From: a virus
Strand: one strand, 5' to 3'
Length of the DNA stretch: 59,112 bases
IMG/VR virus record: IMGVR_UViG_3300030333_007526
Location: 1-59,112 of that record
The position numbers and the translations under genes are program-made. Shown piece by piece: positions 44,217 through 51,784 of this stretch (the first letter of the stretch is position 1; the number at the start of each line of letters is the position of its first letter). The notes under the pieces are model-generated. The model was given only the letters and a program-made list of their open reading frames with translations. It made no database searches and was not told the DNA's origin.

Positions 44217-45497
44217 TTATCTCTCCTCAACTAATTTTAACATATCATTAAATTTTTGTGTTAATGATTTTAATCTATTATGTAAATTATGTATTTTTAA
44301 TCTCGCATCTATTGTTTTGTGCAATTTGAAATCAAACAAGCCTGCATAATCACATGAAGGATTTGGACAATTATATTCTTGTCCTGAAAAAAAATAAGAC
44401 ACATCACACCCTTCAACGGCGCAATCTGTCCAAAGATCAAAATCTTTACAATACTTGTCATTATTTTTAGCTAAAATTCTAGCAAACATGGGCTTATCAG
44501 GATGATGAGGGCACGTTGGAGGTTTTACAGATTCCATATTAATATCTTCAAACTTACACTTTGGACAATCCATCATTACTTGTGTGCAAGTTGGCTCTAT
44601 CAAATCACATGATTTTTTTAATGAAATCATTTCAGCTGCTAAATAATTAATCGGGTCTGCCATCGATTCAAAGCTAATTCTTGATGGAGCATATTTTCTA
44701 TAAACGTTATTGTTAACAAGTATATTAACATATTTATTTATAACTTCTTCCTCTTTTTTATATAGCGCGCCTGCCATTTCACACTCTGAACTAATATTTT
44801 CACTATTTTTATTAGTCTCATCTTTTTCTCTTATATAATCTGAATTGTTATTAGCCCACGACCAGTGCGCTACTTTAATTTCAGATAAGGATAATACGAA
44901 GCCGGCCCTTCTATAAATTTCTCCAAGGCCATAATCAGCACCCCAAAATTTCCATTCATGAGGTGCGAAAAAATTTAATTTTTCAAAAGCTTCGCGAGTT
45001 ATAATTGGAAAAGAACATCGACAAATAGAAAAATCTTGAAAATCATTATCTCCACAATCAATATTAATGTAAAATGCTTTTTGTCCAGGCTTCCAGCAAT
45101 AAAAATGATTTGCTAATTGTCCATGTTCTACAAATTTTTCAAACTCATTTACTTTGTTTAATAAAACATCATCCCAATTATCTACAATAATCTCTACATC
45201 ATCAGCGATGCCCCAAATTAAATCTCCAGAAGACTTGGAGGCACCAAATGTTAAATAATCTCTATTAAAAAACTTGCTTCTTTCTCTTGTTATCAGTTTT
45301 ATTGTTTTGTTTTCAGACAAGTTGTTGTTATAAAATTCTATAGTCTCATCGTCATCATCATCAACAATTAAAAGAAGCTCAAACACATCTGTATTTAAAA
45401 GATTGCTAGAGCCACGTTCGTACAAACTGTTAACAAATCTTTCTAACATTTTTGGGCGCCCTCTTGTTGGGCATATCATAGATATTTTTTGCCTCAT
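44217..45497 (-). CDS. Family 2-type glycosyltransferase with C-terminal zinc-ribbon region
   Basis: A 426-residue protein. Residues 1-215 form a GT-A glycosyltransferase domain: MICPTRGRPKMLERFVNSL, an acidic VDDDDDE loop, GIADDVEI with the metal-binding Asp pair (Asp99-Asp100) and EWKFWGADYG with an acidic residue near the acceptor site. Residues 295-385 carry ten Cys, including CPKC at 311-314, CPHH at 329 and a C-x4-C at 377-382 (CPNPSC), which look like one or two zinc ribbons; this is unusual for the family. A coiled-coil-like stretch ends the chain. The start overlaps the stop of the radical SAM gene (TAATG). The sugar donor and acceptor are unknown. Confidence 0.7.
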   Translation of the reverse strand: MRQKISMICPTRGRPKMLERFVNSLYERGSSNLLNTDVFELLLIVDDDDDETIEFYNNNLSENKTIKLITRERSKFFNRDYLTFGASKSSGDLIWGIADDVEIIVDNWDDVLLNKVNEFEKFVEHGQLANHFYCWKPGQKAFYINIDCGDNDFQDFSICRCSFPIITREAFEKLNFFAPHEWKFWGADYGLGEIYRRAGFVLSLSEIKVAHWSWANNNSDYIREKDETNKNSENISSECEMAGALYKKEEEVINKYVNILVNNNVYRKYAPSRISFESMADPINYLAAEMISLKKSCDLIEPTCTQVMMDCPKCKFEDINMESVKPPTCPHHPDKPMFARILAKNNDKYCKDFDLWTDCAVEGCDVSYFFSGQEYNCPNPSCDYAGLFDFKLHKTIDARLKIHNLHNRLKSLTQKFNDMLKLVEER

Positions 45498-47017
45498 TAA
45501 TCACCCAGAAGCTTACGCTTAAGTTTAATCTTGGTAGATTTTTCTACATTTTTCCTTGCTTTAACGCCAAACTTATCTTCAAGTAATTTAAGATATGACT
45601 GATCGGTGTGGTATGTCATCCAAGCTTTATCTCTAAATGCAAGAATCTGCTTTGCTGTAAGGTTGTCATTCGATAAGTTTAACGTTTCATATGCATGCTG
45701 GCTATAGCCAACATATGTATCAGGAAGCTTCCAACCTTTCTTTTTTGCTGTGAGGTGTAGTGGGCTACCGGGATATGCCATGGCGCAATACATATTAGTC
45801 ATTTCTGTTTTGTGCTCTAGTGCAAAATCTAACGTTGCCTGTAGTGATTCCTCAGTATCCATTGGTAAGCCAAAAATATAGTTTCCGCCAATGTTGATAC
45901 CGGCATTTCTAACTTCGTTCATAATATCAAGAATACGAACTTCTTTAAATCCATCTTTGTGAATTTCTTTTCTAAGCACCTGATCTGGATTTTCAATACC
46001 AAGCCCAAGCCAGTTTACACCAGCTTTCTTTAGTGTTTCTAAATACTTTGGCTTGCAAGTATCAATTCTAGAATATGCCCAGATATTAAAACCATAATCT
46101 CTTTCAATTAACATCTCACATATCTTTAAAAAGTGTCGCGGATTAAGAACAAATAATTCGTCTGCAATCTTGACGTTTTTAACGCCCATTGCTGCAATCT
46201 CATCAAATTGTCTAATCATAAACTCAGGCTCCCAAAACCTAAACACATTACTATCAGCGCTAGCTATGTCTAGTGCGGGATTTGTTCTGTTGATAATATT
46301 AATCATACAAAATGAACACCTAAAAGGACAACCCAGGCTTGTGTATAACGCTGCAAACGGAGCATTTTCCGTATTATTTGACCAAGAGTGCCAACCAGCA
46401 GTTCTATATTTGCTAATATCTGGTAGCAAATCCCACGCCATACCTGGCAAGTCACGTGATAAGTCTTTCTTAGCAACAATTATAGACGGCTCATTTAATA
46501 CAGGCGTTCCGTCGACCTTGTATCCTAATCCCTTTACTTTGTTTATTTGAGATTGATCATCTAAATTGTTAATTGATAATAACCCGCTTATTGTATAGAC
46601 ACCCTCATTTTGACAAATCATATCAATGCTAGGTTCTTTTAGTGTTTCTCGCGGCAATGCAGCCACGTGACCGCCAACAAAAAGTGTTCTTAGGTTAGGA
46701 GCAATCTTTTTTAATTCATCAGCCAGACCAACCGCTCCGTGCATATTCTGTGTTGATGCAGACGGCTGTTGGCCATATACGACAAAACATGCAATTCTTG
46801 GATTCACATCTTTAATTACCTGAGCAGCTTCAATGTAATTTAACCTTTCTGCTTCGCAATCTAATATTTGACTACCAAATCCATTAGAACGGCAATGTTG
46901 TGCCAGCATAGCAGCCCAAATCGGAGGCTCAATTGCAGAATAATCATTACTAAGATCTTGATAAATCTTTTTTGATGCGTTTGGGTGTATAAATAAAATA
47001 TCTAATTGTCTATTCAT
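45497..47017 (-). CDS. B12-binding-type radical SAM protein
   Basis: A 506-residue radical SAM enzyme of the B12-dependent class. Residues 1-140 have the cobalamin-type Rossmann pattern (DILFIHPNAS, then TLFVGGHVAALPRE), without a clear DxHxxG lower ligand. The iron-sulfur motif is at Cys230, Cys234 and Cys237 (LGCPFRCSFCMI). A GIENPDQVLRKEI stretch and GLPMDTEESLQATL continue the barrel. These enzymes methylate unreactive carbons or perform other radical steps, in LPS clusters often on sugars or lipids. The ATG at 47017 has AGGT upstream and overlaps the oxygenase gene; a TTG two codons earlier is possible. Substrate unknown. Confidence 0.85.
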   Translation of the reverse strand: MNRQLDILFIHPNASKKIYQDLSNDYSAIEPPIWAAMLAQHCRSNGFGSQILDCEAERLNYIEAAQVIKDVNPRIACFVVYGQQPSASTQNMHGAVGLADELKKIAPNLRTLFVGGHVAALPRETLKEPSIDMICQNEGVYTISGLLSINNLDDQSQINKVKGLGYKVDGTPVLNEPSIIVAKKDLSRDLPGMAWDLLPDISKYRTAGWHSWSNNTENAPFAALYTSLGCPFRCSFCMINIINRTNPALDIASADSNVFRFWEPEFMIRQFDEIAAMGVKNVKIADELFVLNPRHFLKICEMLIERDYGFNIWAYSRIDTCKPKYLETLKKAGVNWLGLGIENPDQVLRKEIHKDGFKEVRILDIMNEVRNAGINIGGNYIFGLPMDTEESLQATLDFALEHKTEMTNMYCAMAYPGSPLHLTAKKKGWKLPDTYVGYSQHAYETLNLSNDNLTAKQILAFRDKAWMTYHTDQSYLKLLEDKFGVKARKNVEKSTKIKLKRKLLGD

Positions 47018-47939
47018 TTTCAATACCTAAATCTAAAACGTGTAAATTAGTAGGATGTTTAAATCCACCTTCGCTATCGACAAACTGGTCGGCGCCGTCA
47101 GGAAAAAAGAACAACTTATGACTGCCAAGTGTAGACAACGTTTCTTGACTTGCTCTCTCGTTTTCTCTCCAGTGGTGAATTTTTTCTGGGTCTCTATTGT
47201 CACCAGGGCGACGAAGCACAAAAGTAGTGTCAATAGAAATTCTACTTTGTGCATTAGCAAGTCTAGTGCTAGAGTGTAAGCCAGCAAAATCCGCCAACAA
47301 AATCGTACCTTTTGATGGCACATATTCTAATTTTGTATATTTTTTAGCTATGTCTTCTCCATCTTTATATGAAGGCAGTGCTCCTAGCCAGCTTTCCTCA
47401 AAGGTTTCTGGAGGATCATAAAACGCTACATGATTTCTTTCTATATCTCCAAAAATTGGAATATGAACAGTGACACTTTCACTCGACTCTCCAGCCCAGC
47501 TATCAGAGTGTATATGCTCTGTAGGGTGATGTCTCAGCATGTTTGCTTGATTTACTGCCCCTTGTTTATAGCGCAGATTTAAAGGAATGTGCCAAGAGGA
47601 TATCAAATCATTAATACCAAGCGAATCAATAATTGACGAAAAAGCTCGCACTAATAAATTGTATTCTAAAATATTATATCTTTTTGGAACAACCATTCCG
47701 TTAGGAGTGATATTGGAAATTTGCTCATATTGTTCATCAAGAGTTTTTAGCAATTCAAATTCATCATGAACATAACAATCACCACTGAAACCTCTGGAAA
47801 TATAAAGCGCTGCAGCAGTTTGTAGCTTTTTAAATAAATCAGGTCTAATCTCATGTGCCACAAGCAACGCTCCGACTCTATCGTGCTCAAACCTTGATTG
47901 AAAAATATCAAATGCATCTATTCTGTTTTGTAAACTCAA
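47010..47939 (-). CDS. Fe(II)/2-oxoglutarate-type oxygenase, TTG start
   Basis: A 309-residue protein of the 2-oxoglutarate, Fe(II)-dependent oxygenase superfamily. The facial triad is visible as His144 and Asp146 (EHIHSDSW) and His222 (ADFAGLHSSTR), with Arg233 (SRISID) as the oxoglutarate anchor. The layout is like phytanoyl-CoA dioxygenase-type hydroxylases. The start is a TTG in a TTGA overlap with the stop of the E1-beta gene; no in-frame ATG follows until residue 82. The stop overlaps the radical SAM gene. It could hydroxylate a sugar, lipid or amino acid made by this run of genes; the substrate is not known. Confidence 0.75.
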   Translation of the reverse strand: MSLQNRIDAFDIFQSRFEHDRVGALLVAHEIRPDLFKKLQTAAALYISRGFSGDCYVHDEFELLKTLDEQYEQISNITPNGMVVPKRYNILEYNLLVRAFSSIIDSLGINDLISSWHIPLNLRYKQGAVNQANMLRHHPTEHIHSDSWAGESSESVTVHIPIFGDIERNHVAFYDPPETFEESWLGALPSYKDGEDIAKKYTKLEYVPSKGTILLADFAGLHSSTRLANAQSRISIDTTFVLRRPGDNRDPEKIHHWRENERASQETLSTLGSHKLFFFPDGADQFVDSEGGFKHPTNLHVLDLGIENE

Positions 47940-48850
47940 TTGTAAATCCCCATAATTTGTAAAACTCGTTGCGTAATTTGTTCTGCTGAAGGAGGTAGAT
48001 TATCTACATCTTTGTAAAATCCAGCTGTTCTGTTTTCAAGGCCCATCGTCCAGACTGGCTTGTGCGTTCCCATCATAATATCATGGGCAATACTTTTTGC
48101 CACTCCATCCACATAATCATCATCTAATACTATCGCACCTTTCTTAGAATTTAAAACTTCTTGGCGCCATTTATCTCTAAGATTAAAAGGCTTTATCCAT
48201 CTTAAATGAATAATACTAGCATTGACGCCTTTTGCCGCCAACATCTTTTTCGCTTTGACTGCTTCAAATCTTGTTATAGAAATAGGAAATAAAACAATAT
48301 CTGGATTTTGATGCAGGATATCCGGCATCTCTTCGGTATTTAAATAGCTACCTCTGTGTTCTGAAACATATAAAACGTCATCATTGCTCATAAAATAATC
48401 ATATGCTTGTTGGTATTCATCAGGTGTCATTGGAGATACAATGCTAAGCCCTGGCATTCTGTAGTATAGTGAATGGTGGGATGATCCCGCAACAGGACCA
48501 ATTGCCCCCTCCATGCCAATACCTCTGACCATAAGTGGGCACGGCGTTTTCCAAATTTCTTTTGATTTTGCTGCATAGTTTACAACACTTGGACAATTAT
48601 ACCAATTGAATCCTTGATAGCGTATAACATACATGGGCCTTCTACCGGCCAAAGCTGAGCCAACAACAATACCGCCGCCGGCAACGTCAGCCATAGAAAG
48701 CTCTACCATGCCGTCTTCTTCATATAACTCTGGTAAAGTACCTCCAACCCAGCCAACAGCAGTTAGGCATTGTCCAAAAGCTAAACCATTATGCTCAGTT
48801 AGATGTTTTCTAGTGATTTCTTTTATTGTATCTCTAACTGTCTTTGCCAT
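47936..48850 (-). CDS. Thiamine-enzyme E1 beta subunit (pyruvate dehydrogenase-like)
   Basis: A 304-residue protein of the E1-beta/transketolase pyrimidine-domain family. Typical blocks are VVNYAAKSKEIWKTPCPLMV, the GIGMEGAIGPVAGSSHHS loop and MPGLSIVSPMTPDEY, followed by a C-terminal transketolase-type domain with DDDYVDGVAK. The Glu that activates the cofactor (TPI-x-E in the family) appears to be replaced by Asp55 in SMADVAGGG. Together with the next-upstream gene it should form an alpha2-beta2 enzyme that transfers a two-carbon or acyl unit. The start lies 28 bases inside the alpha gene, so the two are coupled. No E2 or E3 partner is in the window. Confidence 0.8.
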   Translation of the reverse strand: MAKTVRDTIKEITRKHLTEHNGLAFGQCLTAVGWVGGTLPELYEEDGMVELSMADVAGGGIVVGSALAGRRPMYVIRYQGFNWYNCPSVVNYAAKSKEIWKTPCPLMVRGIGMEGAIGPVAGSSHHSLYYRMPGLSIVSPMTPDEYQQAYDYFMSNDDVLYVSEHRGSYLNTEEMPDILHQNPDIVLFPISITRFEAVKAKKMLAAKGVNASIIHLRWIKPFNLRDKWRQEVLNSKKGAIVLDDDYVDGVAKSIAHDIMMGTHKPVWTMGLENRTAGFYKDVDNLPPSAEQITQRVLQIMGIYN

Positions 48851-49656
48851 GTTTCTTCTACCAATGTTTTAGTTTTTTCATTAATTTCAGCAGCTTCATC
48901 TCCTAGCTCTGACATTTCATACTTAAATCTATCAAAAATATCTGGGTTATCGCAACCAGCGCCGGCATGCCAATAAAGTCTATGTGTTTTAATGTTTAGC
49001 AATCTGGGTGATTCAATCAACCCGTCGCAATGATTTAGTATCTCCATGGGATCGTCATCAATATTGTACGCTTCCATTTGAAAAGCTTTTGCAACATCAT
49101 CCATCTCCCAATTTCTTCTTACTTTTTTCTCAGTAAGAATTGATAAATTGTTATCTTCAACAACAAATAATATTGGTAAATGTTTTGTTGATGCCCAGCC
49201 CATAGCTCCTAAAACATAATCTTCTTCTGCGGATGCATCTCCCATCACTGTGATGGTTGGTTTTCTATTTGAGTAACACGAACCAACTGCAATTGGAACT
49301 TGGCTTCCCATCAGACCATCGTGACCAAACATATTAATTTCAGGACAATGAATGCTAGCAGAGCCGCCCATGCCATATGCACAGCCAGTTTTTCTTCCAA
49401 GCAGTTCGTCGATAAGTTTAATCATATCTCCACCAAAACACAAGTACCAAGAGTGTGCTCTATGTTGTGCAAATATATAAGGATCTACGCTAATAGTCTC
49501 AGATAAAGTTGCAGGAGTATATTCTTGACCAGCTGACATATAAGTTGGAAGTTGAATGTTTTTTTGCTTGATATTGTCGTATACGCAATTTTCAAAGTTT
49601 CTACACAAGGAAGCTTTTTTAAAAACGTCAAGTCTAAATTGCCTCTCGTTTAAAAT
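48823..49656 (-). CDS. Thiamine-enzyme E1 alpha subunit, probable ATT start
   Basis: A 277-residue E1-alpha-type protein. Motifs: AQHRAHSWYLCFGGD, GMGGSASIHCPE, and the cofactor stretch beginning with GDASAEEDYVLGA and ending with EDNN. It is somewhat shorter than normal alpha subunits (about 330). A TTG at 49608 is the only usual start codon, but it has no ribosome site, and the reading frame continues upstream for 16 residues (LNERQFRLDVFKKASLC) that match the first helix of the family. That extension begins with ATT at 49656, five bases after GGAGG. I therefore prefer the ATT start; the TTG version (48823-49608) is the fallback. The pair sits among sugar genes and probably works on a sugar-derived or keto substrate. 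Confidence 0.75.
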   Translation of the reverse strand: MLNERQFRLDVFKKASLCRNFENCVYDNIKQKNIQLPTYMSAGQEYTPATLSETISVDPYIFAQHRAHSWYLCFGGDMIKLIDELLGRKTGCAYGMGGSASIHCPEINMFGHDGLMGSQVPIAVGSCYSNRKPTITVMGDASAEEDYVLGAMGWASTKHLPILFVVEDNNLSILTEKKVRRNWEMDDVAKAFQMEAYNIDDDPMEILNHCDGLIESPRLLNIKTHRLYWHAGAGCDNPDIFDRFKYEMSELGDEAAEINEKTKTLVEETWQRQLEIQ

Positions 49657-50138
49657 AACTGCCTCCAGTCTGCAAAGCTTTTTCTATCAACTACAACAAC
49701 ATTATCAAGTTTGAGTGCCGGTACTATGTGATGCTCGGCATCATCAAAAAATACACACTCTCCAAACTTTTCTAAATGTTCTTCTTTTTTAACTGTCTTG
49801 TATTCTAAAAGCTTGTGAGAATTAAAATGATCGTAAATACCAAGCATTTTCATAAGAATAATAGATGGTTGCTTTTCGTAATCAACATCTAATAAAGCAC
49901 CAGCGGATAAAAATCCGATTTGCTTTTCTTGACTTGATAAGTGTTCAAGCATTTCTCTTACACCTAGGTGTAGATATGCAGTTGCACCATTGCGATCTCT
50001 AATTGTATCATCATCAACATTTATAAATGGCGGCTCCATGTTTTTCAACCAAATTAAATCACCATATTCAGTTTCGCTAGTAATCAAAGTGCGATCAATA
50101 TCAAAAATATATAAGTCTTTATTTTCAAGGACACCCAT
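49650..50138 (-). CDS. HAD-family phosphatase-like protein
   Basis: A 162-residue HAD protein. Motif I is FDIDRTLITS with both Asp residues, a Ser in GFLSAGALLD fits motif II and FFDDAEHHIVPAL is motif IV. A substituted motif I (DRT instead of DGT) is tolerated in MDP-1-like members. The ATG at 50138 follows AAAGGAACGGG, a better site than the in-frame ATG at 50168, and lies 14 bases inside the upstream gene. Its last seven bases overlap the proposed ATT start of the thiamine-enzyme gene. The substrate is likely a sugar or nucleotide phosphate; this is inference from the neighbours. Confidence 0.75.
   Translation of the reverse strand: MGVLENKDLYIFDIDRTLITSETEYGDLIWLKNMEPPFINVDDDTIRDRNGATAYLHLGVREMLEHLSSQEKQIGFLSAGALLDVDYEKQPSIILMKMLGIYDHFNSHKLLEYKTVKKEEHLEKFGECVFFDDAEHHIVPALKLDNVVVVDRKSFADWRQLF
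49662..49666 (-). promoter_or_regulatory. Strong Shine-Dalgarno site (GGAGG) that decides the E1-alpha start
   Basis: On the minus strand GGAGG lies inside the last codons of the HAD gene, five bases before the ATT at 49656. No ATG, GTG or TTG in the E1-alpha frame lies within range. It is the best ribosome site seen in this part of the island. Confidence 0.55.
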
Positions 50139-50817
50139 ATCCCGTTCCTTTTGTGTTTTCTGCTGCAATAGAAAGCAGCACTATTTCATCTGTAATTTCA
50201 AAAACCCTTGCTAGTCTATTAAGGGTCGAGCCATCTAATACATCTCCCGGCTGAGCAATATAGCTATCGCCGCTTATAAGGCCACCGCGAAGAAAAACAA
50301 ATATGTCGTTAGGGGGCCTGTCAAATAGCTTCTGCTTGTTTAAAATACTTTCTGCATACATTGTGCAGTCACAAAAATTATAAACATTACAGCTGCCTTT
50401 TTCAGGGTCTTTTACCCATAAGCAATCATCAGTTTTTCTTTGCTCTTTGTTCTTACCTTCGTATGGAGATAGTTTTCTTCCATAGCTATCCTCAAGTCTA
50501 ACTAAGTCTTTTTTATCTTTTGGAGTTTCAATTTCAAATATATGGGCGCCTTGTTCAGATAAGCCCATAGTAGAATGAAACAGCCCTCGCCTAATCATAA
50601 CCTTTTTAAGCGAAGACATTCTAATACTATTGTTGAGAAAAGATGTTTCAGCGCTACCCTTTAAAAGAACCAATCCAGTGTTCTTTTTTGGATGGCAGTG
50701 CATCGAGGTTTTTTGATCCTTGTCAATATGCAGATACCATAGGCCAACATGCTCGTTTTCATAAACAAGATATTCGTGACCCCAAGGTTTATTTACTACG
50801 ACATCTGCGTATGACAT
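50125..50817 (-). CDS. Bicupin-type protein, mannose-6-phosphate isomerase-like
   Basis: A 230-residue protein with two cupin-like halves. The N-terminal half resembles type II phosphomannose isomerases (VNKPWGHEYLVYEN), with SMHCHPKKNTGLVLLKGSAE giving the HxH metal site. The C-terminal half has a shorter pattern (FVFLRGGLISGDSYIAQPGD) with no clear HxH. It may bind or isomerise a sugar phosphate or nucleotide sugar. It overlaps the HAD gene by 14 bases and is separated by two bases from the DJ-1-like gene. A role as a carbohydrate-binding or isomerase subunit is a fair guess. Confidence 0.7.
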   Translation of the reverse strand: MSYADVVVNKPWGHEYLVYENEHVGLWYLHIDKDQKTSMHCHPKKNTGLVLLKGSAETSFLNNSIRMSSLKKVMIRRGLFHSTMGLSEQGAHIFEIETPKDKKDLVRLEDSYGRKLSPYEGKNKEQRKTDDCLWVKDPEKGSCNVYNFCDCTMYAESILNKQKLFDRPPNDIFVFLRGGLISGDSYIAQPGDVLDGSTLNRLARVFEITDEIVLLSIAAENTKGTGYGCP

Positions 50818-50819
50818 AT

Positions 50820-51356
50820 TTACTTTCTCTGATTGTAAACATCAATAGCAGACTTCATCCATTCTCCCATCCACTTATAGTGCGGAGAAGAAACTAAGTT
50901 GCCATCAACAACCGCAGGCGCATCAACATAAGTTGCTCCAGCATTGTTAATGTCGTCCTTAATACTATAATATCCAGAAACCTTTCGTCCATTAACAATA
51001 TTAGAAGAAATTAATAATTGTGCACCATGACACGTGCTTGCAATAACCTTCTTCTTGCTATCCCAAGCATTAATAAACTTTAAAACATTGCTCTCTTGGC
51101 GTAGCTTTTCAAGTGCTTTTACTCCTCCTGGGACAACCATGATATCATAGCGTTCCAATAACTCATCAAACCTACTAGCATCATCTAATTCAGATGTTAG
51201 AAGACTGCTTTCCATATTTGTACCCATAATACCATGGATTCTACCGAGAGCGTTAGACATAATATCAACTTCAAATCCCTCTTCTAGAAGCCTGTAATAC
51301 GGATAAATTACTTCGTGATCTTGGAACTTCTCCCAAGTAACAATAATTGCCTTCAT
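50820..51356 (-). CDS. DJ-1/PfpI-family protein
   Basis: A 178-residue protein of the DJ-1/PfpI superfamily. The triad is visible as Glu15 (DHEVIYPY), Cys109 and His110 (ASTCHGAQLL), with the VVPGG loop near residue 75. Members act as glyoxalase-type hydratases, deglycases, peptidases or chaperones. The sequence cannot tell which. It lies in the carbohydrate island between a bicupin and a DUF4254-like gene, so a function in detoxifying reactive carbonyls or in sugar modification is possible. The gene ends two bases before the bicupin start. Phage-borne members are uncommon in my experience, but this is not a measured statement. Confidence 0.8.
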   Translation of the reverse strand: MKAIIVTWEKFQDHEVIYPYYRLLEEGFEVDIMSNALGRIHGIMGTNMESSLLTSELDDASRFDELLERYDIMVVPGGVKALEKLRQESNVLKFINAWDSKKKVIASTCHGAQLLISSNIVNGRKVSGYYSIKDDINNAGATYVDAPAVVDGNLVSSPHYKWMGEWMKSAIDVYNQRK

Positions 51357-51358
51357 TT

Positions 51359-51784
51359 TTACTCCTTATTCCAGCTAATTTCCCAATCTTGAAACTCTGC
51401 CGCTAGGCAGTCAATCTTGTAATCTTTTCTACCACCAGCCAATTCTTGAATTTTGTTCTTGGCTGTGTTGCGAATACCATTTAGACCATGTGTAAGTTCT
51501 AAATTGTTGCCGTCTTTAATGCCCTTACGATAATTTGACTCATTGTGCCAAATATGCAAGTTCATTTGTGACAAAACTACAATCGCTCTGACAGTATCAG
51601 CATCTAATATAACTTGTTTTTCTTGCAAAGTCAAGCCAATATCGTGAACAATGTCAGAAATTTCTTGTGCATACTCTTCTTTGTGCCCTGCAATAAACAC
51701 TTCTTTAAGTTGTACAATCGATAATCGATCAATTAGCTCTGATAAAGTTGGTAAATATTTTCTAGTGTTTGAATTTGAACTCAC
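51359..51784 (-). CDS. DUF4254-like protein, GTG start
   Basis: A 141-residue helical protein. The blocks SELIDRLSIVQLK, QMNLHIWHNESNYRKG and LNGIRNTAKNKIQEL match my memory of DUF4254, a family of unknown function found in LPS and glycosyltransferase clusters. The GTG at 51784 has AGGA five bases upstream and lies within the last codons of the upstream glycosyltransferase gene; no in-frame ATG is nearby. It ends two bases before the DJ-1-like gene. It may be a partner of a glycosyltransferase; function unknown. Confidence 0.6.
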   Translation of the reverse strand: MSSNSNTRKYLPTLSELIDRLSIVQLKEVFIAGHKEEYAQEISDIVHDIGLTLQEKQVILDADTVRAIVVLSQMNLHIWHNESNYRKGIKDGNNLELTHGLNGIRNTAKNKIQELAGGRKDYKIDCLAAEFQDWEISWNKE

